DNA of 37,269 nt from positions 1 to 37,269 of the forward strand of contig JAMPHT010000033.1 in the NCBI GenBank assembly GCA_023663285.1, read 5' to 3'. The notes under the pieces are model-generated. The model had not been told where the DNA came from. It searched no databases and saw nothing but the letters and a program-made list of their open reading frames with translations. A program made the position numbers and the translations under genes. Of this stretch, positions 1 through 7,406 are shown one piece after another (position 1 is the stretch's first letter; each line of letters begins with the position of its first letter). This stretch comes from Bacillota bacterium. GTDB taxonomy: Bacteria; Bacillota; Clostridia; Lachnospirales; Lachnospiraceae.

Positions 1-60
1 AAGTTTGTGAAAAACAAATTTACCTCTTGACAAAAGTCACTTCATAACAGTTGTTTTTTC

Positions 61-140
61 ACGCTTTCCTTATAGAACTAAAGGCATTTTACCCCCCAAA
101 GGGTTTGTCAATATTTTTCTGTCATGAGTGGGAAAATGAT
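61..140. repeat. Dispersed ~80-bp repeat, copy A
   Basis: This block matches 1202-1281 in direct orientation over about 80 bp. The shared core contains ACCCCCCAAAGGGTTTGTC followed by GAGTGGGAAAATGA. In copy B the block is the promoter region of a small lipoprotein gene on the minus strand. Copy A has a TTGACA on the minus strand (106-111) but a poor -10 region, and would read toward a gene beyond the left edge of the window. Whether it is a duplicated promoter or a small mobile repeat cannot be decided here. Confidence 0.75.
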
Positions 141-175
141 ACAAAAACTGATTGAATGCATCGGCAAAAATCACT

Positions 176-203
176 TTGCAAATAAGCCCTTTCAGGGTAT
201 AAT
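176..203 (+). promoter_or_regulatory. Sigma-A promoter of the first toxin-antitoxin pair, with dyad operator
   Basis: TTGCAA (176-181) and TATAAT (198-203) are separated by 16 bp. The spacer contains the dyad CCCT-ttc-AGGG (187-197), where an antitoxin repressor could bind. Autoregulation is an inference from the usual behaviour of type II toxin-antitoxin operons. The promoter lies about 70 bp upstream of the first start codon. Confidence 0.6.
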
Positions 204-275
204 AAATTTAAACCAGTCAAATTGATTAAAGATAGAAATATGGCAGGCTTCCATCCGAAGCAGGGAGGGATCGCA

Positions 276-503
276 ATGAGCACATTAGACACTACTGTCT
301 CTATGGTTCAGAAATGTACAGAAGATGAATTGCAGGTCGTCCAACAGGTAATCCGGCAGTTTTTTCTGAACAGAGGACCGCACACTACAACAAAAAAACA
401 ATTCCTTGATGAACTACAGATTTCCAGAGAGCAGCACCAAAGCGGTCAGAGCCAGGAGGCCAGTGAAGCGCTGGCAGAACTGAGGGAAAAATATGGACTA
501 TAA
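276..503 (+). CDS. Probable antitoxin of a ParE/RelE-type toxin-antitoxin pair
   Basis: This 75-residue acidic protein is called an antitoxin because of its small size, its position and its coupling to the next gene. The chosen ATG at 276 follows the ribosome binding site AGGGAGGG (263-270); an in-frame ATG at 222 lacks one. The last 11 bp overlap the start of the toxin gene, which is typical of translational coupling in type II operons. The first half, with a TEDELQVVQQVIRQF segment, is probably helical; the C-terminal half is rich in Gln, Glu and Ala and could be the flexible toxin-binding tail. No DNA-binding motif was recognised, so the family is unassigned. The function rests on context. 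Confidence 0.7.
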   Translation: MSTLDTTVSMVQKCTEDELQVVQQVIRQFFLNRGPHTTTKKQFLDELQISREQHQSGQSQEASEALAELREKYGL

Positions 504-807
504 GGTGATATTTTCAGATATTGCCAAGCGGCAGCTTGATGACATTCTTTTTTACATTTATGTAACGCTAGGCAGCGAAGTGGCCGCCGCCCGCGTTTTA
601 GAGGATGCAGAGAATACCGTACAGAAGCTTGCTCAGGTTGGCGGTTCCTTAAAAGTGTGCGAAGAGCCGGAACTTGCCGAATATGGTTACCGGAAGATGC
701 ATTTTTTATCGCATCGCTACCTTATGTTGTATACGATAAACGACACCAGCATCCATGTGGATAGAATCTACCATGAACTTGAAGATTATAAAAATCTGCC
801 GGATTAG
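493..807 (+). CDS. ParE/RelE-superfamily toxin
   Basis: This 104-residue protein has the layout of the RelE/ParE plasmid-stabilisation family: an N-terminal strand (DYKVIFSDIAKRQL), a helical pair, then a C-terminal beta core with YGYRKMHFLSHRYLMLYTI and IHVDRIYHELEDY. The pattern of a positively charged strand followed by YLMLYTI and a final VDRIYH is usual in the family. Members inhibit either gyrase (ParE) or translation (RelE by cutting mRNA); the sequence alone does not settle which. The gene overlaps its antitoxin by 11 bp. It is the distal gene of the only plus-strand operon in the window. Length is normal and the frame is intact. Confidence 0.85.
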   Translation: MDYKVIFSDIAKRQLDDILFYIYVTLGSEVAAARVLEDAENTVQKLAQVGGSLKVCEEPELAEYGYRKMHFLSHRYLMLYTINDTSIHVDRIYHELEDYKNLPD

Positions 808-882
808 TCGCATCTCTGTATCATTTCAATATTTGTCACAAGTGGAATCACAGGTGCAGATGCCCGAAGCCGACCGACGCAC

Positions 883-921
883 AAAACGCCCCCTGCTTCC
901 ATCCCTGACCGCAGGGGGCGT
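883..921 (-). terminator. Rho-independent terminator of the small lipoprotein gene
   Basis: A 10-bp perfect stem pairs 886-895 with 912-921 (ACGCCCCCTG / CAGGGGGCGT). Read on the minus strand it is followed by TTTTGTG. It lies 50 bp downstream of the small lipoprotein stop codon. On the plus strand no T tract follows, so any effect on the toxin transcript would be weaker. Confidence 0.7.
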
Positions 922-970
922 GATCGTTATCGCTCTTCCTGATCTCCCACCGCCTTCAGCTTCGTTTGCA

Positions 971-1168
971 TCAGAGGTCGATTACTCCGTCCGAGCGTTC
1001 GGCTTCTTCTGTTGATTCTCTATCTGACCTTGATTCCCTGTCTGACCTTGTTTCCCTGCCGGATGTGGTCCGGCTTCTGGAAGAGTCCCCACAGCCTGCC
1101 AAAGACATAAGGAGTATGCTACCTATTGTTATCATTGTCAAAATTTTTCGCTTCATACTTAGTTTCAT
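971..1168 (-). CDS. Small lipoprotein, function unknown
   Basis: This 65-residue protein has a lysine/arginine N-region, a hydrophobic segment (ILTMITIGSILLMSL) and a clear lipobox, LAGC, predicting lipid attachment at the Cys and anchoring on the outer face of the membrane. The mature part is about 37 residues, built almost wholly of Ser, Arg, Asp, Glu and Thr, with RSDRES written twice in a row, and should be unstructured. The ATG at 1168 is preferred to a GTG at 1177 because GAGGTG lies six bases upstream of it. It has its own promoter and terminator, which supports a real gene. Nothing in it suggests a catalytic function; it could be a lipoprotein remnant or a charged surface peptide. Confidence 0.65.
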   Translation of the reverse strand: MKLSMKRKILTMITIGSILLMSLAGCGDSSRSRTTSGRETRSDRESRSDRESTEEAERSDGVIDL

Positions 1169-1201
1169 TTTTTGCACCTCGCTGTTTTAGTTGTCTTTTC
1201 T

Positions 1202-1281
1202 CACTTTTCTTTTAAAACTAAAAGCATATTACCCCCCCAAAGGGTTTGTCTATATTTTTTTGTCACGAGTGGGAAAATGAA
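1202..1281. repeat. Dispersed ~80-bp repeat, copy B
   Basis: This is the direct-repeat partner of 61-140. The two copies bracket the first toxin-antitoxin pair and the small lipoprotein, with about 1.1 kb between them. Copy B contains the small lipoprotein promoter on the minus strand. Confidence 0.75.
1223..1252 (-). promoter_or_regulatory. Candidate promoter of the small lipoprotein gene
   Basis: On the minus strand TAGACA (1247-1252) is followed after 18 bp by TATGCT (1223-1228). The spacer holds an unusual run, CCCTTTGGGGGGG, with dyad character that could be a regulator site. It lies inside repeat copy B. Confidence 0.4.
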
Positions 1282-1397
1282 ATTTTTTTATGATTGCCTG
1301 GAGATGCAAGGATATGAAAAACGAGAAGAGATATTCTTTTTGCGCTCTATTTGCCAGATACTGTGCTGCGATATGAATGATTTGTTTGGAATGTAAC

Positions 1398-1817
1398 TCA
1401 TTTCTCTAATTGTTTTTGACAATATCTTTCAACCATCTGAATAAATTCACCTGCCACAGCAATCTGTCGCTCAGCTTCTTCACGACTGGCTATATAAAAA
1501 TCATCATAATCACTGGCATGGCGGACTTCCACCGCTTCACTGATTTTTCTTCCTATTTCCCTGGAAAATATTTCAGTTTTCACATAATCTTTATTGAAGT
1601 TACCTATTGCATCTTTATGTCGCTTATATGCCTTTCCCCCTAGAGCATGTATTGCATTAACGGCATGAAAAATAGCATAGTAGGAACGATTATTAGCTCC
1701 TTTATATTCTTCCGCAGCAAATAGGATCTCTGCTGATTTTAATGTATCCTTAGCTGTCTGTATCCGATAACAAACAAGATCCTTCTTTGTCCCTGCTTCC
1801 TCTTTATGCTGCTCCAT
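1398..1817 (-). CDS. HEPN-domain protein, toxin half of a HEPN/MNT pair
   Basis: This 139-residue all-alpha protein carries marks of the HEPN family: RSYYAIFHAVNAIHAL (an R-x6-H arrangement, residues 44-51) and RHASDYDDF near residue 99. HEPN proteins paired with minimal nucleotidyltransferases act as ribonuclease-type toxins in type VII toxin-antitoxin systems, and are silenced by AMPylation from the partner. The start overlaps the end of the nucleotidyltransferase gene by 14 bp, so the two are translationally coupled, with the antitoxin first. The frame is intact and the length normal. Some HEPN/MNT pairs act in phage defence, but that role cannot be read from the sequence. Confidence 0.88.
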   Translation of the reverse strand: MEQHKEEAGTKKDLVCYRIQTAKDTLKSAEILFAAEEYKGANNRSYYAIFHAVNAIHALGGKAYKRHKDAIGNFNKDYVKTEIFSREIGRKISEAVEVRHASDYDDFYIASREEAERQIAVAGEFIQMVERYCQKQLEK

Positions 1818-2145
1818 ACAATACTATCCCCTCCTTCTGAATATTGGCATAAAACGGATAGTTTACCACCCACTTTTTAAAAAAGGCTTCACTCTTAACA
1901 ATAGGTTTTATATCAATGTCATTATCCAAATTAAAATCATACGTCATATAAGAAACCTGCTGACTATACTTTTTTAATTCCAAATCGGATATGTCCAGTA
2001 AAATCATTATATCTACGTCCGAGTCCGCCCTATAATCTCCTCTTGCATAAGAACCATATAATATAATTTGTCTGAGATGATCTCCATATATCTTTTTTAT
2101 TTCAACAATATACTGTTCCATCAAGCACTGTATTACCTGTATCAT
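1804..2145 (-). CDS. Minimal nucleotidyltransferase (MNT), antitoxin half of a HEPN/MNT pair
   Basis: This 113-residue protein has the polymerase-beta-like nucleotidyltransferase motif GSYARG (31-36), then SDVDIMI with the paired metal-binding aspartates D43 and D45, and a later acidic strand (NDIDIKPIV) that can supply the third carboxylate. All catalytic residues look intact. In characterised type VII systems this enzyme adds AMP to a tyrosine of the HEPN toxin. The ATG at 2145 was chosen because TAGGAGGATACG precedes it, rather than an upstream TTG-type start. It is the first gene of the pair, 15-20 bases downstream of the likely transcription start. Confidence 0.88.
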   Translation of the reverse strand: MIQVIQCLMEQYIVEIKKIYGDHLRQIILYGSYARGDYRADSDVDIMILLDISDLELKKYSQQVSYMTYDFNLDNDIDIKPIVKSEAFFKKWVVNYPFYANIQKEGIVLYGAA

Positions 2146-2166
2146 TTCGTATCCTCCTAATAACAT

Positions 2167-2195
2167 ATTATATTCTTTCTTCTATCTATGCGCAA
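2167..2195 (-). promoter_or_regulatory. Sigma-A promoter of the HEPN/MNT pair
   Basis: On the minus strand TTGCGC (2190-2195) and TATAAT (2167-2172) are spaced by 17 bp. The predicted leader is very short, and the ribosome binding site AGGAGG follows almost at once. Confidence 0.65.
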
Positions 2196-2247
2196 GCCCC
2201 TTTCATAAAAGTTTAAATGCAATTTGCTTCAAAAGTTGCAATATTTC

Positions 2248-2288
2248 AAAATCCCCTGCCTTTCCGTCGGGAAAAACAGGGGTTTTTT
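2248..2288 (-). terminator. Terminator after the GH43 gene (possibly bidirectional)
   Basis: CCCCTG (2253-2258) pairs with CAGGGG (2277-2282), and the flanking A and T runs can extend the stem. The plus side ends in TTTTTT; the minus side, the direction of the GH43 gene ending at 2336, ends in ATTTTG. Confidence 0.6.
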
Positions 2289-2335
2289 GGAAAAATTTGC
2301 AAGTTATCCTGCAATTTTCCTGCATATTCGACTTT

Positions 2336-4021
2336 TTACCGGTATTTCACACCCCAGACACTTTCATTACTGCCCACGGCGCTGAAGGTCATGACCTGGG
2401 TCCCCGCTTCATCATTCATCTGACAGAACACGCCGCTGTAGCTCTTCTCACCATAGGTAAGCTTCATATAACAGCTGCCTTCCTTTGCTTCCCAGTTGCC
2501 CCGGACGCCGTCTCCCCGCACTGTGCCGTCCTCTTCCAGATACAGGATAAAGGGCTGGGCGATCTGAGCATCAATGGACGTGCCCTGGTTTATCACATAA
2601 TACTTTCCCGTCAGTTCCCCGTTTTCGTATCCGGTCTCGCTGACCGTCTCGCCATCCGTAGCGTAAGGCAGCATACAGGGCCAGCCCTCCTCATTGACGA
2701 TGAACTGATGTACGCGGGGCTCGTGGAATTCGGAATTATTGTCAAACCTGGTGTGGTTTACAATATACTTTCTTCCATCCTCATCAATAAACGCCGAATT
2801 GTGTCCCGTCGCCATATAAGCCATTGATAAGCTGGGCAGATAATAATTGCCGGACAGCTTCAGGCCGTAAGGGCTCTGCTTCAGATTTCCCGTATCCAGA
2901 GGGTATTTCCCGTTCATATCCACATAATCGCCGTCAATGGTCTCGGAACGGAACACCCGGATCTGATAGCCGCCCGTCCTTGCAAGGCCGCCATAGGACA
3001 CAAACAGATAATAATAGCCGCTCTCCGCATCATACAGGATGTAGGGCCCCTCTATGGAAGTATGCAGTCCCCCCATCAGACGCTTTCCGAAGTAAGCATC
3101 CACACGGTTCGCCTCATCCGCCTCCGGATGGATCACCTCTCCCGTGTCCTTATCCAGCTCCAAAAGGTACATTCCGCCGGACCAGGAGCCGTACACCATC
3201 CACAGTCTCCCATCCTCATCATAGAGCACCGTCGGGTCGATGGCATTGGGGTATCTGTCAAAATTGTACTCACCGTTTGCCTTGATATACCGCGCTTTTG
3301 CCTCGTCCCTGTCCACATACTCCGTCACATCGGTGGCGCCTAAGGACCCTTCCGTGAAGCCGGAATAGATCATGGCCCCTTTCCACTCATAAGGCCCCTC
3401 TATGCTTTCGCTGGTGGCATAGCACAGATTGGAGGCATTCCATGTGGAGGACATACAAAAATAAAGATAATACAGCCCCGCGGACTCATTATAAATTATA
3501 TCCGGCGCCCACACGTGCCAGCCGCCGTCATCCGTGGGGATCACACTGTTCTTGCTTCCCGTATAGGCAAATGCCGTCTTATTCTCCATCAGCCCATAGT
3601 AAATGGGATTGCTGTTTTTATAGCCGTCCCCCACCGAGGTCCAGCTTCGCAGATCCTCGGATACCGCCGTGGACATATGGGAACCGAAAATATAATATTT
3701 CCCGTCCGCCCTGATAACAGAAGGGTCATGGACGCTGACTCCCGCCCTGATCTCCGCCGTGGCAATGCCGTCAAAGCTCACTATGTAATCTGAATCCGCC
3801 CCTGTCTCTCCCATGGCTTCTCCGCTGCCTTCCCCGTTTTCTTTTGTGTTTCCTGCGCCGCCTTCTCCGGTTTGTCCTGCGCCAGCATTGTCGGCGTCGT
3901 CAACGTCTCCGTTCTCTCCCGTTCCGCCGCTCTGCCCCTGCGTCCCTGCATCTGAACAGGCAGGCAGTGAGAAGGTCAGAACTGCGCCCAGTATACAGAC
4001 AAGTATGATTTTTCTTTTCAC
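2336..4021 (-). CDS. GH43-family arabinanase/arabinofuranosidase-like lipoprotein
   Basis: The protein begins with a lipoprotein signal (KRKIILVCILGAV, lipobox LPAC, Cys22), then about 60 residues of Gly/Asp/Glu-rich linker, then a five-bladed GH43 domain. The three GH43 carboxylates can be placed: the base Asp in VHDPSVI (about 99), the pKa modulator in AIDPTVLYD (about 262) and the acid Glu in TSIEGPYI (about 324). The C-terminal 130 residues resemble the beta domain that follows GH43 in endo-arabinanases. Expected role: cutting alpha-1,5-arabinan on the cell surface. I chose the GTG at 4021 because GGAGGG lies seven bases upstream and the signal peptide then starts cleanly. Exact substrate is inferred from family; xylan-type activity is possible. 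No sugar transporter lies next to it. Confidence 0.88.
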   Translation of the reverse strand: MKRKIILVCILGAVLTFSLPACSDAGTQGQSGGTGENGDVDDADNAGAGQTGEGGAGNTKENGEGSGEAMGETGADSDYIVSFDGIATAEIRAGVSVHDPSVIRADGKYYIFGSHMSTAVSEDLRSWTSVGDGYKNSNPIYYGLMENKTAFAYTGSKNSVIPTDDGGWHVWAPDIIYNESAGLYYLYFCMSSTWNASNLCYATSESIEGPYEWKGAMIYSGFTEGSLGATDVTEYVDRDEAKARYIKANGEYNFDRYPNAIDPTVLYDEDGRLWMVYGSWSGGMYLLELDKDTGEVIHPEADEANRVDAYFGKRLMGGLHTSIEGPYILYDAESGYYYLFVSYGGLARTGGYQIRVFRSETIDGDYVDMNGKYPLDTGNLKQSPYGLKLSGNYYLPSLSMAYMATGHNSAFIDEDGRKYIVNHTRFDNNSEFHEPRVHQFIVNEEGWPCMLPYATDGETVSETGYENGELTGKYYVINQGTSIDAQIAQPFILYLEEDGTVRGDGVRGNWEAKEGSCYMKLTYGEKSYSGVFCQMNDEAGTQVMTFSAVGSNESVWGVKYR

Positions 4022-4055
4022 TCCGTCACCCTCCATTTTGGCTCTTCTGATCTTT

Positions 4056-4084
4056 ACTATATCAGAACCGCAGAGCAGTTGCAA
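4056..4084 (-). promoter_or_regulatory. Sigma-A promoter of the GH43 gene
   Basis: On the minus strand TTGCAA (4079-4084) and TATAGT (4056-4061) are separated by 17 bp. It sits 35 bp upstream of the chosen GTG start. Confidence 0.6.
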
Positions 4085-4110
4085 CAAAATAAGCTTTTAC
4101 CTGAATCGTT

Positions 4111-4980
4111 TTACCTGGATTCCCCCATAAAGAACAGGGCAATGGTGCCGGGGCCTGAATGAGCGCCGATAACGGGACCCACGTTATTTATCAGGAAATG
4201 CTCCATGCCGAAGCGCTCCTGTATCTTACTTTTCACATACTCCGCATCCTCCAGCGAGTCCCCGTGGCTGATAAATACATAGTCCTCCTGATTTTCCTGC
4301 TTAAAGGAGCCCATTTTCTCCTCCATATAATCCACTAGGGAATCCAGGGATTTTCTTCGTCCCCTGACCTTGCCGATGAGAATCAGATGCCCCTCATTAT
4401 CCACGTGCAGCTTGGGCTTAATGGAGACCAGTGTGCCCAGAATGGCGGCCGTCCTGCTGACCCGCCCGCCTCTGTGGAGATGAAACAGGTCGTCTACCGT
4501 GAACGCATGGACCAGATTCAGCTTGTGGCTTTCCAGCCACTCTGCCGCTTCCTCCAGAGTTTTTCCCTGATCCCGCAGCTGCACCGCCTTATGTACCAGC
4601 AGCCCCTCCCCCAGGGAAGCCGCCAGGCTGTCGATCACCGCGATCTTCACATCCGGATGCTCTTCCATGACTTCCCCGGCTGCTATCCTCCCGCTGTTGC
4701 AGGTGCCGCTCAGGCCGGAAGAAAAGGCAATATACAGCAGCTGAGGATTCTCCTTGATGCATTCCTCAAAAAAAACTTTTGCCTCATCCGGGTTCACCTG
4801 GGAGGTGGTAGGCATCTTGCCGTTTCTCATCATTCCGTAAAAGTCCTTATAGTCCAGTTCCTTTTCCTTACCGTATTCCTCTCCGTCCAGTATATAGCGC
4901 AGAGCCATAAAATCCACATCATGCTCCCGCAGGTAATCCAAAGGCAGATCCGCCACATTATCCGTCACCAGCTTAAACAT
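4111..4980 (-). CDS. DegV family fatty-acid-binding protein
   Basis: This 289-residue protein fits the DegV (FakB-like) family over its whole length: FKLVTDNVADLP at the N-terminus, MPTTSQVNPDE, the fatty-acid carboxylate pocket IAFSSGLSGTCNSG, and late IGAHSGPGTIALFFMG. FakB proteins hold a fatty acid while a kinase, FakA, phosphorylates its carboxylate for phospholipid synthesis. No fakA gene lies in this window. The start at 4980 follows GGAGGTGCCT. It has its own promoter and is not obviously in an operon. The acyl chain bound cannot be told from sequence. Confidence 0.92.
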   Translation of the reverse strand: MFKLVTDNVADLPLDYLREHDVDFMALRYILDGEEYGKEKELDYKDFYGMMRNGKMPTTSQVNPDEAKVFFEECIKENPQLLYIAFSSGLSGTCNSGRIAAGEVMEEHPDVKIAVIDSLAASLGEGLLVHKAVQLRDQGKTLEEAAEWLESHKLNLVHAFTVDDLFHLHRGGRVSRTAAILGTLVSIKPKLHVDNEGHLILIGKVRGRRKSLDSLVDYMEEKMGSFKQENQEDYVFISHGDSLEDAEYVKSKIQERFGMEHFLINNVGPVIGAHSGPGTIALFFMGESR

Positions 4981-5035
4981 AGGCACCTCCATTATCAGCA
5001 GCACGTCATTTTGATGTGCCGATTTTGCTTACTAC

Positions 5036-5065
5036 ATTATATCATCCGGTAAACCTTGTTGTAAA
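5036..5065 (-). promoter_or_regulatory. Sigma-A promoter of the degV-like gene
   Basis: On the minus strand TTTACA (5060-5065) and TATAAT (5036-5041) are separated by 18 bp. The -10 lies about 55 bp upstream of the start codon. Confidence 0.6.
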
Positions 5066-5145
5066 GTGCCTTATCCGGCGGGCGCCTTTCATGGCCACGG
5101 TCCCTGCGCTAAGTGACGGCAAGATAGCTGCTGACGGGTGCCTCA

Positions 5146-6564
5146 TCACTTCCGGGACTCCGGCAGCCGCCTGCGCACCAGCCGGTTCTTCAGCTTCTTC
5201 CAGTCCAGAGGGATCAGCGGGTAGATATAGCTGCTCCTGGACACCGTCCTGTTGAAGCAGATGGAAAGCACCGCCAGCAGAACGCCTCCTATATAGCCCC
5301 ACAGCCCAAACCACTGGGTCAGGAGCAGGGTAAGGATACGCAGGAATTTCAAGGCATAGCCCAGCTCATAATTCTGCTGGGTATAATTTGCAATGGCCAC
5401 AAATGCCATATACAGCATGACCTCAGAATTGAACCAGCCGCTGTTCACCGAGAATTCCCCCAGCACCAGGGCCGCCATCACACTCAAAGGGGTGCTCAGC
5501 ATATTGGGCGTGTTCACCGCCGCCAGCTTCAGTCCGTCTATGGCAAGCTCCAGAATAAGGAACTGCCATATCAGAGGGATGTTGGGCTCCTCCTGCAGCA
5601 GGATAAAGGAAAAGCTTTCCGGCACCCACTCCGTATGGTTCATCAGCAGCAGAAAGGTGGGGGTCATAAAAAAGGTAAACAGCGTGATCAACAGCCTTGT
5701 AAGCCGCAGATAGGTCCCCGTGATAGGCGGGAAATAATAATCGTCCGCCTCCTCCACCACGTCAAAGATGGTGGTGGGAAGTATCATGGCGGATGGCGAG
5801 TTGTCCACCAGAATGACGATATTCCCCTCCAACACCTGGGCTGCCGCCGTATCCGGACGCTCTGTATACTTGAATTTCGGAAAGGGATTATACCACCGTC
5901 TCTTATAGAGGCATTCCGCCAGAGACTCCTGGTTCATGGTCAGGGAGTCCACTTGGATATTTTCGATTTTCCTTTTGATATCCTCCAGGAAAGCCTGATC
6001 CACCCTGTCGTTCATATAGCAGAGCACAATATCCGTCTTTGAGCTTTTTCCCGCATTCATCATCTCCATGCAAAGATCCGCGCTGCGGATCCTGCGGCGG
6101 ATCAGCGCCGTGTTGAACACAATAGTCTCCACAAACCCGTCCTTGGAGCCGCGCAGGACCTTATCCTTTTCCGGCTCCTCCACTCCTCTGGCGGGATAGG
6201 TCCTGGAATCTATCATCAGGGCCTTATCATATCCGTCTATCAGCAGCAGAAACATTCCTGACAGCAGAGAGTCGATCAGCTTGCTGAAGCTCCCCTCCAC
6301 ATCCACCTCCACATAGGGCATAAGCTGTTTGGAGATCCCGTGCATATCCTCCGGCATATCCTCCGGCTTCTGATCCATAAGGTACTGCAGCAGCTTTTGG
6401 ATCAAATCATCCTTACAAAAGCCGTCCACAAGGTACATACAGGCTTCCTTTCCGCCGATACGGACGACCCTGTAAATGACATCAAAATTTTTCTCCACCG
6501 CCAACGCTTGATTCAGGTACTGCATATCGCTCTGCAGACGCCCGGATATATATTCTTTTTCCAA
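5146..6564 (-). CDS. GerA-type spore germination protein
   Basis: This is the A subunit of a GerA-class germinant receptor, found in the inner spore membrane. The hydrophilic N-terminal domain (to about residue 240) contains SKTDIVLCYMNDRVD and the GNIVILVDNSPSAMILP segment, usual in the family. A membrane domain with several helices follows, starting near YLRLTRLLITLFTFF, and the protein ends with SYIYPLIPLDWKKLKNRL. It is an orphan: no GerB (amino-acid-permease-like) or GerC lipoprotein gene is next to it. The start is uncertain. A TTG at 6564 has AAGGAG eight bases upstream, but that site is part of the terminator stem of the preceding gene; an ATG at 6594 lies in the hairpin loop, and an ATG at 6525 has a weak site. 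Confidence 0.9.
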   Translation of the reverse strand: MEKEYISGRLQSDMQYLNQALAVEKNFDVIYRVVRIGGKEACMYLVDGFCKDDLIQKLLQYLMDQKPEDMPEDMHGISKQLMPYVEVDVEGSFSKLIDSLLSGMFLLLIDGYDKALMIDSRTYPARGVEEPEKDKVLRGSKDGFVETIVFNTALIRRRIRSADLCMEMMNAGKSSKTDIVLCYMNDRVDQAFLEDIKRKIENIQVDSLTMNQESLAECLYKRRWYNPFPKFKYTERPDTAAAQVLEGNIVILVDNSPSAMILPTTIFDVVEEADDYYFPPITGTYLRLTRLLITLFTFFMTPTFLLLMNHTEWVPESFSFILLQEEPNIPLIWQFLILELAIDGLKLAAVNTPNMLSTPLSVMAALVLGEFSVNSGWFNSEVMLYMAFVAIANYTQQNYELGYALKFLRILTLLLTQWFGLWGYIGGVLLAVLSICFNRTVSRSSYIYPLIPLDWKKLKNRLVRRRLPESRK

Positions 6565-6628
6565 AATAAAAACTCCTTTTCCGGTATTTGACATACTTCC
6601 TGTCAACCTTAGTATGCCGGAAAAGGAG
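6565..6628 (-). terminator. Strong rho-independent terminator between dut and gerA
   Basis: A perfect 12-bp stem pairs 6573-6584 with 6617-6628 (CTCCTTTTCCGG / CCGGAAAAGGAG). Inside it is nested a second 6-bp stem, TTGACA / TGTCAA (6588-6593, 6601-6606). On the minus strand TTTTTATTTT follows directly. The last bases of the stem are also the only good ribosome binding site for gerA, and the T tract runs up to its candidate TTG codon. Confidence 0.85.
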
Positions 6629-6680
6629 CCGATTATTCTTATGTCATGCGGCCTGTGTGGTACTGCCTATATGATGCTGC

Positions 6681-7190
6681 CTATGTGGTGCTGCCGAAGC
6701 CGCCGTTGCGCACACCCTCTGCTGCGTCGTTCACGGTAATGCCGTACTCCAGAAAAATCCCCTGGGCAAATCCACTGCCCCGCTCCACCTCCAGAGTCTT
6801 TCCCTCATTGGAGTCGTTTGTCAGCTTGATAAAAATATGGCCTTCGTTGTCTGAGTCGTAATAATCACTGTCAATGATCCCCACGGTATTGTTCAGCTGC
6901 AGGCGATACTTGAAGCCCAGTCCGCTTCTGGGATAAATATGCAGTACCCATCCCTCTTCCATTTTTACCCGAATCCCCGTAGGGATCTTTATGGTTGCGC
7001 CGGGAGCGAGGCTGAAAGAAAAGGGCGCCTGAAAATCATAGCCTGCGCTGCCCTTTGTTGCCCGCTCCGGCAATGTCAGAGACTCATACATATCCCGAAT
7101 AGCTTCCTCCGTGTACTGTGGAAATTCTTCCCTTACAGAGCTTATGAAATTCTCCCTGCTCACCTTAAAAAACTGTGCGATCCTTTTCAT
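6681..7190 (-). CDS. dut: dUTPase (dUTP diphosphatase), trimeric type
   Basis: The enzyme splits dUTP to dUMP and pyrophosphate, keeping uracil out of DNA and supplying dTMP synthesis. All five motifs of trimeric dUTPases are visible in order: ATKGSAGYDFQA (1), PRSGLGFKYR (2), NTVGIIDSDYYDSDNEG (3), ERGSGFAQGIF (4) and the C-terminal RNGGFGSTT (5), which closes over the substrate. The protein has about 25-30 extra residues before motif 1 (RIAQFFKVSRENFISSV), slightly longer than typical. The ATG at 7190 follows AAAGGGAAAACA; a TTG at 7220 has no clear site. The gene ends at a strong terminator. It stands near the anaerobic ribonucleotide reductase genes, a fitting dNTP-metabolism context. Confidence 0.93.
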   Translation of the reverse strand: MKRIAQFFKVSRENFISSVREEFPQYTEEAIRDMYESLTLPERATKGSAGYDFQAPFSFSLAPGATIKIPTGIRVKMEEGWVLHIYPRSGLGFKYRLQLNNTVGIIDSDYYDSDNEGHIFIKLTNDSNEGKTLEVERGSGFAQGIFLEYGITVNDAAEGVRNGGFGSTT

Positions 7191-7333
7191 TGTTTTCCCT
7201 TTCAACTTCCGTTCCGCCAATCTCTACTCATTTAAATTCCGTCTATCCGTTTTAGCCACTCCCTGTCTTATACGTTTTTACGTTTATCCATCTTCCGTAC
7301 AAAGCTTCTGATTATTATCCGGAACACTTTCTT

Positions 7334-7395
7334 CCCGCGGACAAAATATGCCCTTCAGACACATAAGCCAAGTCAGCGAATGCCGCCAGGGTCAA
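7334..7395 (-). repeat. Dispersed TTGGCT-core repeat, copy D1
   Basis: Read on the minus strand this stretch runs TTGACCCTGGCGGCATTCG, then TGACTTGGCTTATGTGTC, then a CCGCGGG end. The same blocks in the same order occur at 33267-33372 on the plus strand, with an insert between the first and second block. It lies 12 bp downstream of the nrdG stop codon. Confidence 0.7.
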
Positions 7396-7406
7396 TATGG
7401 CAGCTT

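Noticed and set aside
5016-5145. Possible small gene between degV and gerA
   Set aside because: The gap holds only the degV promoter and GC-rich sequence; no start site with a ribosome binding site was found.
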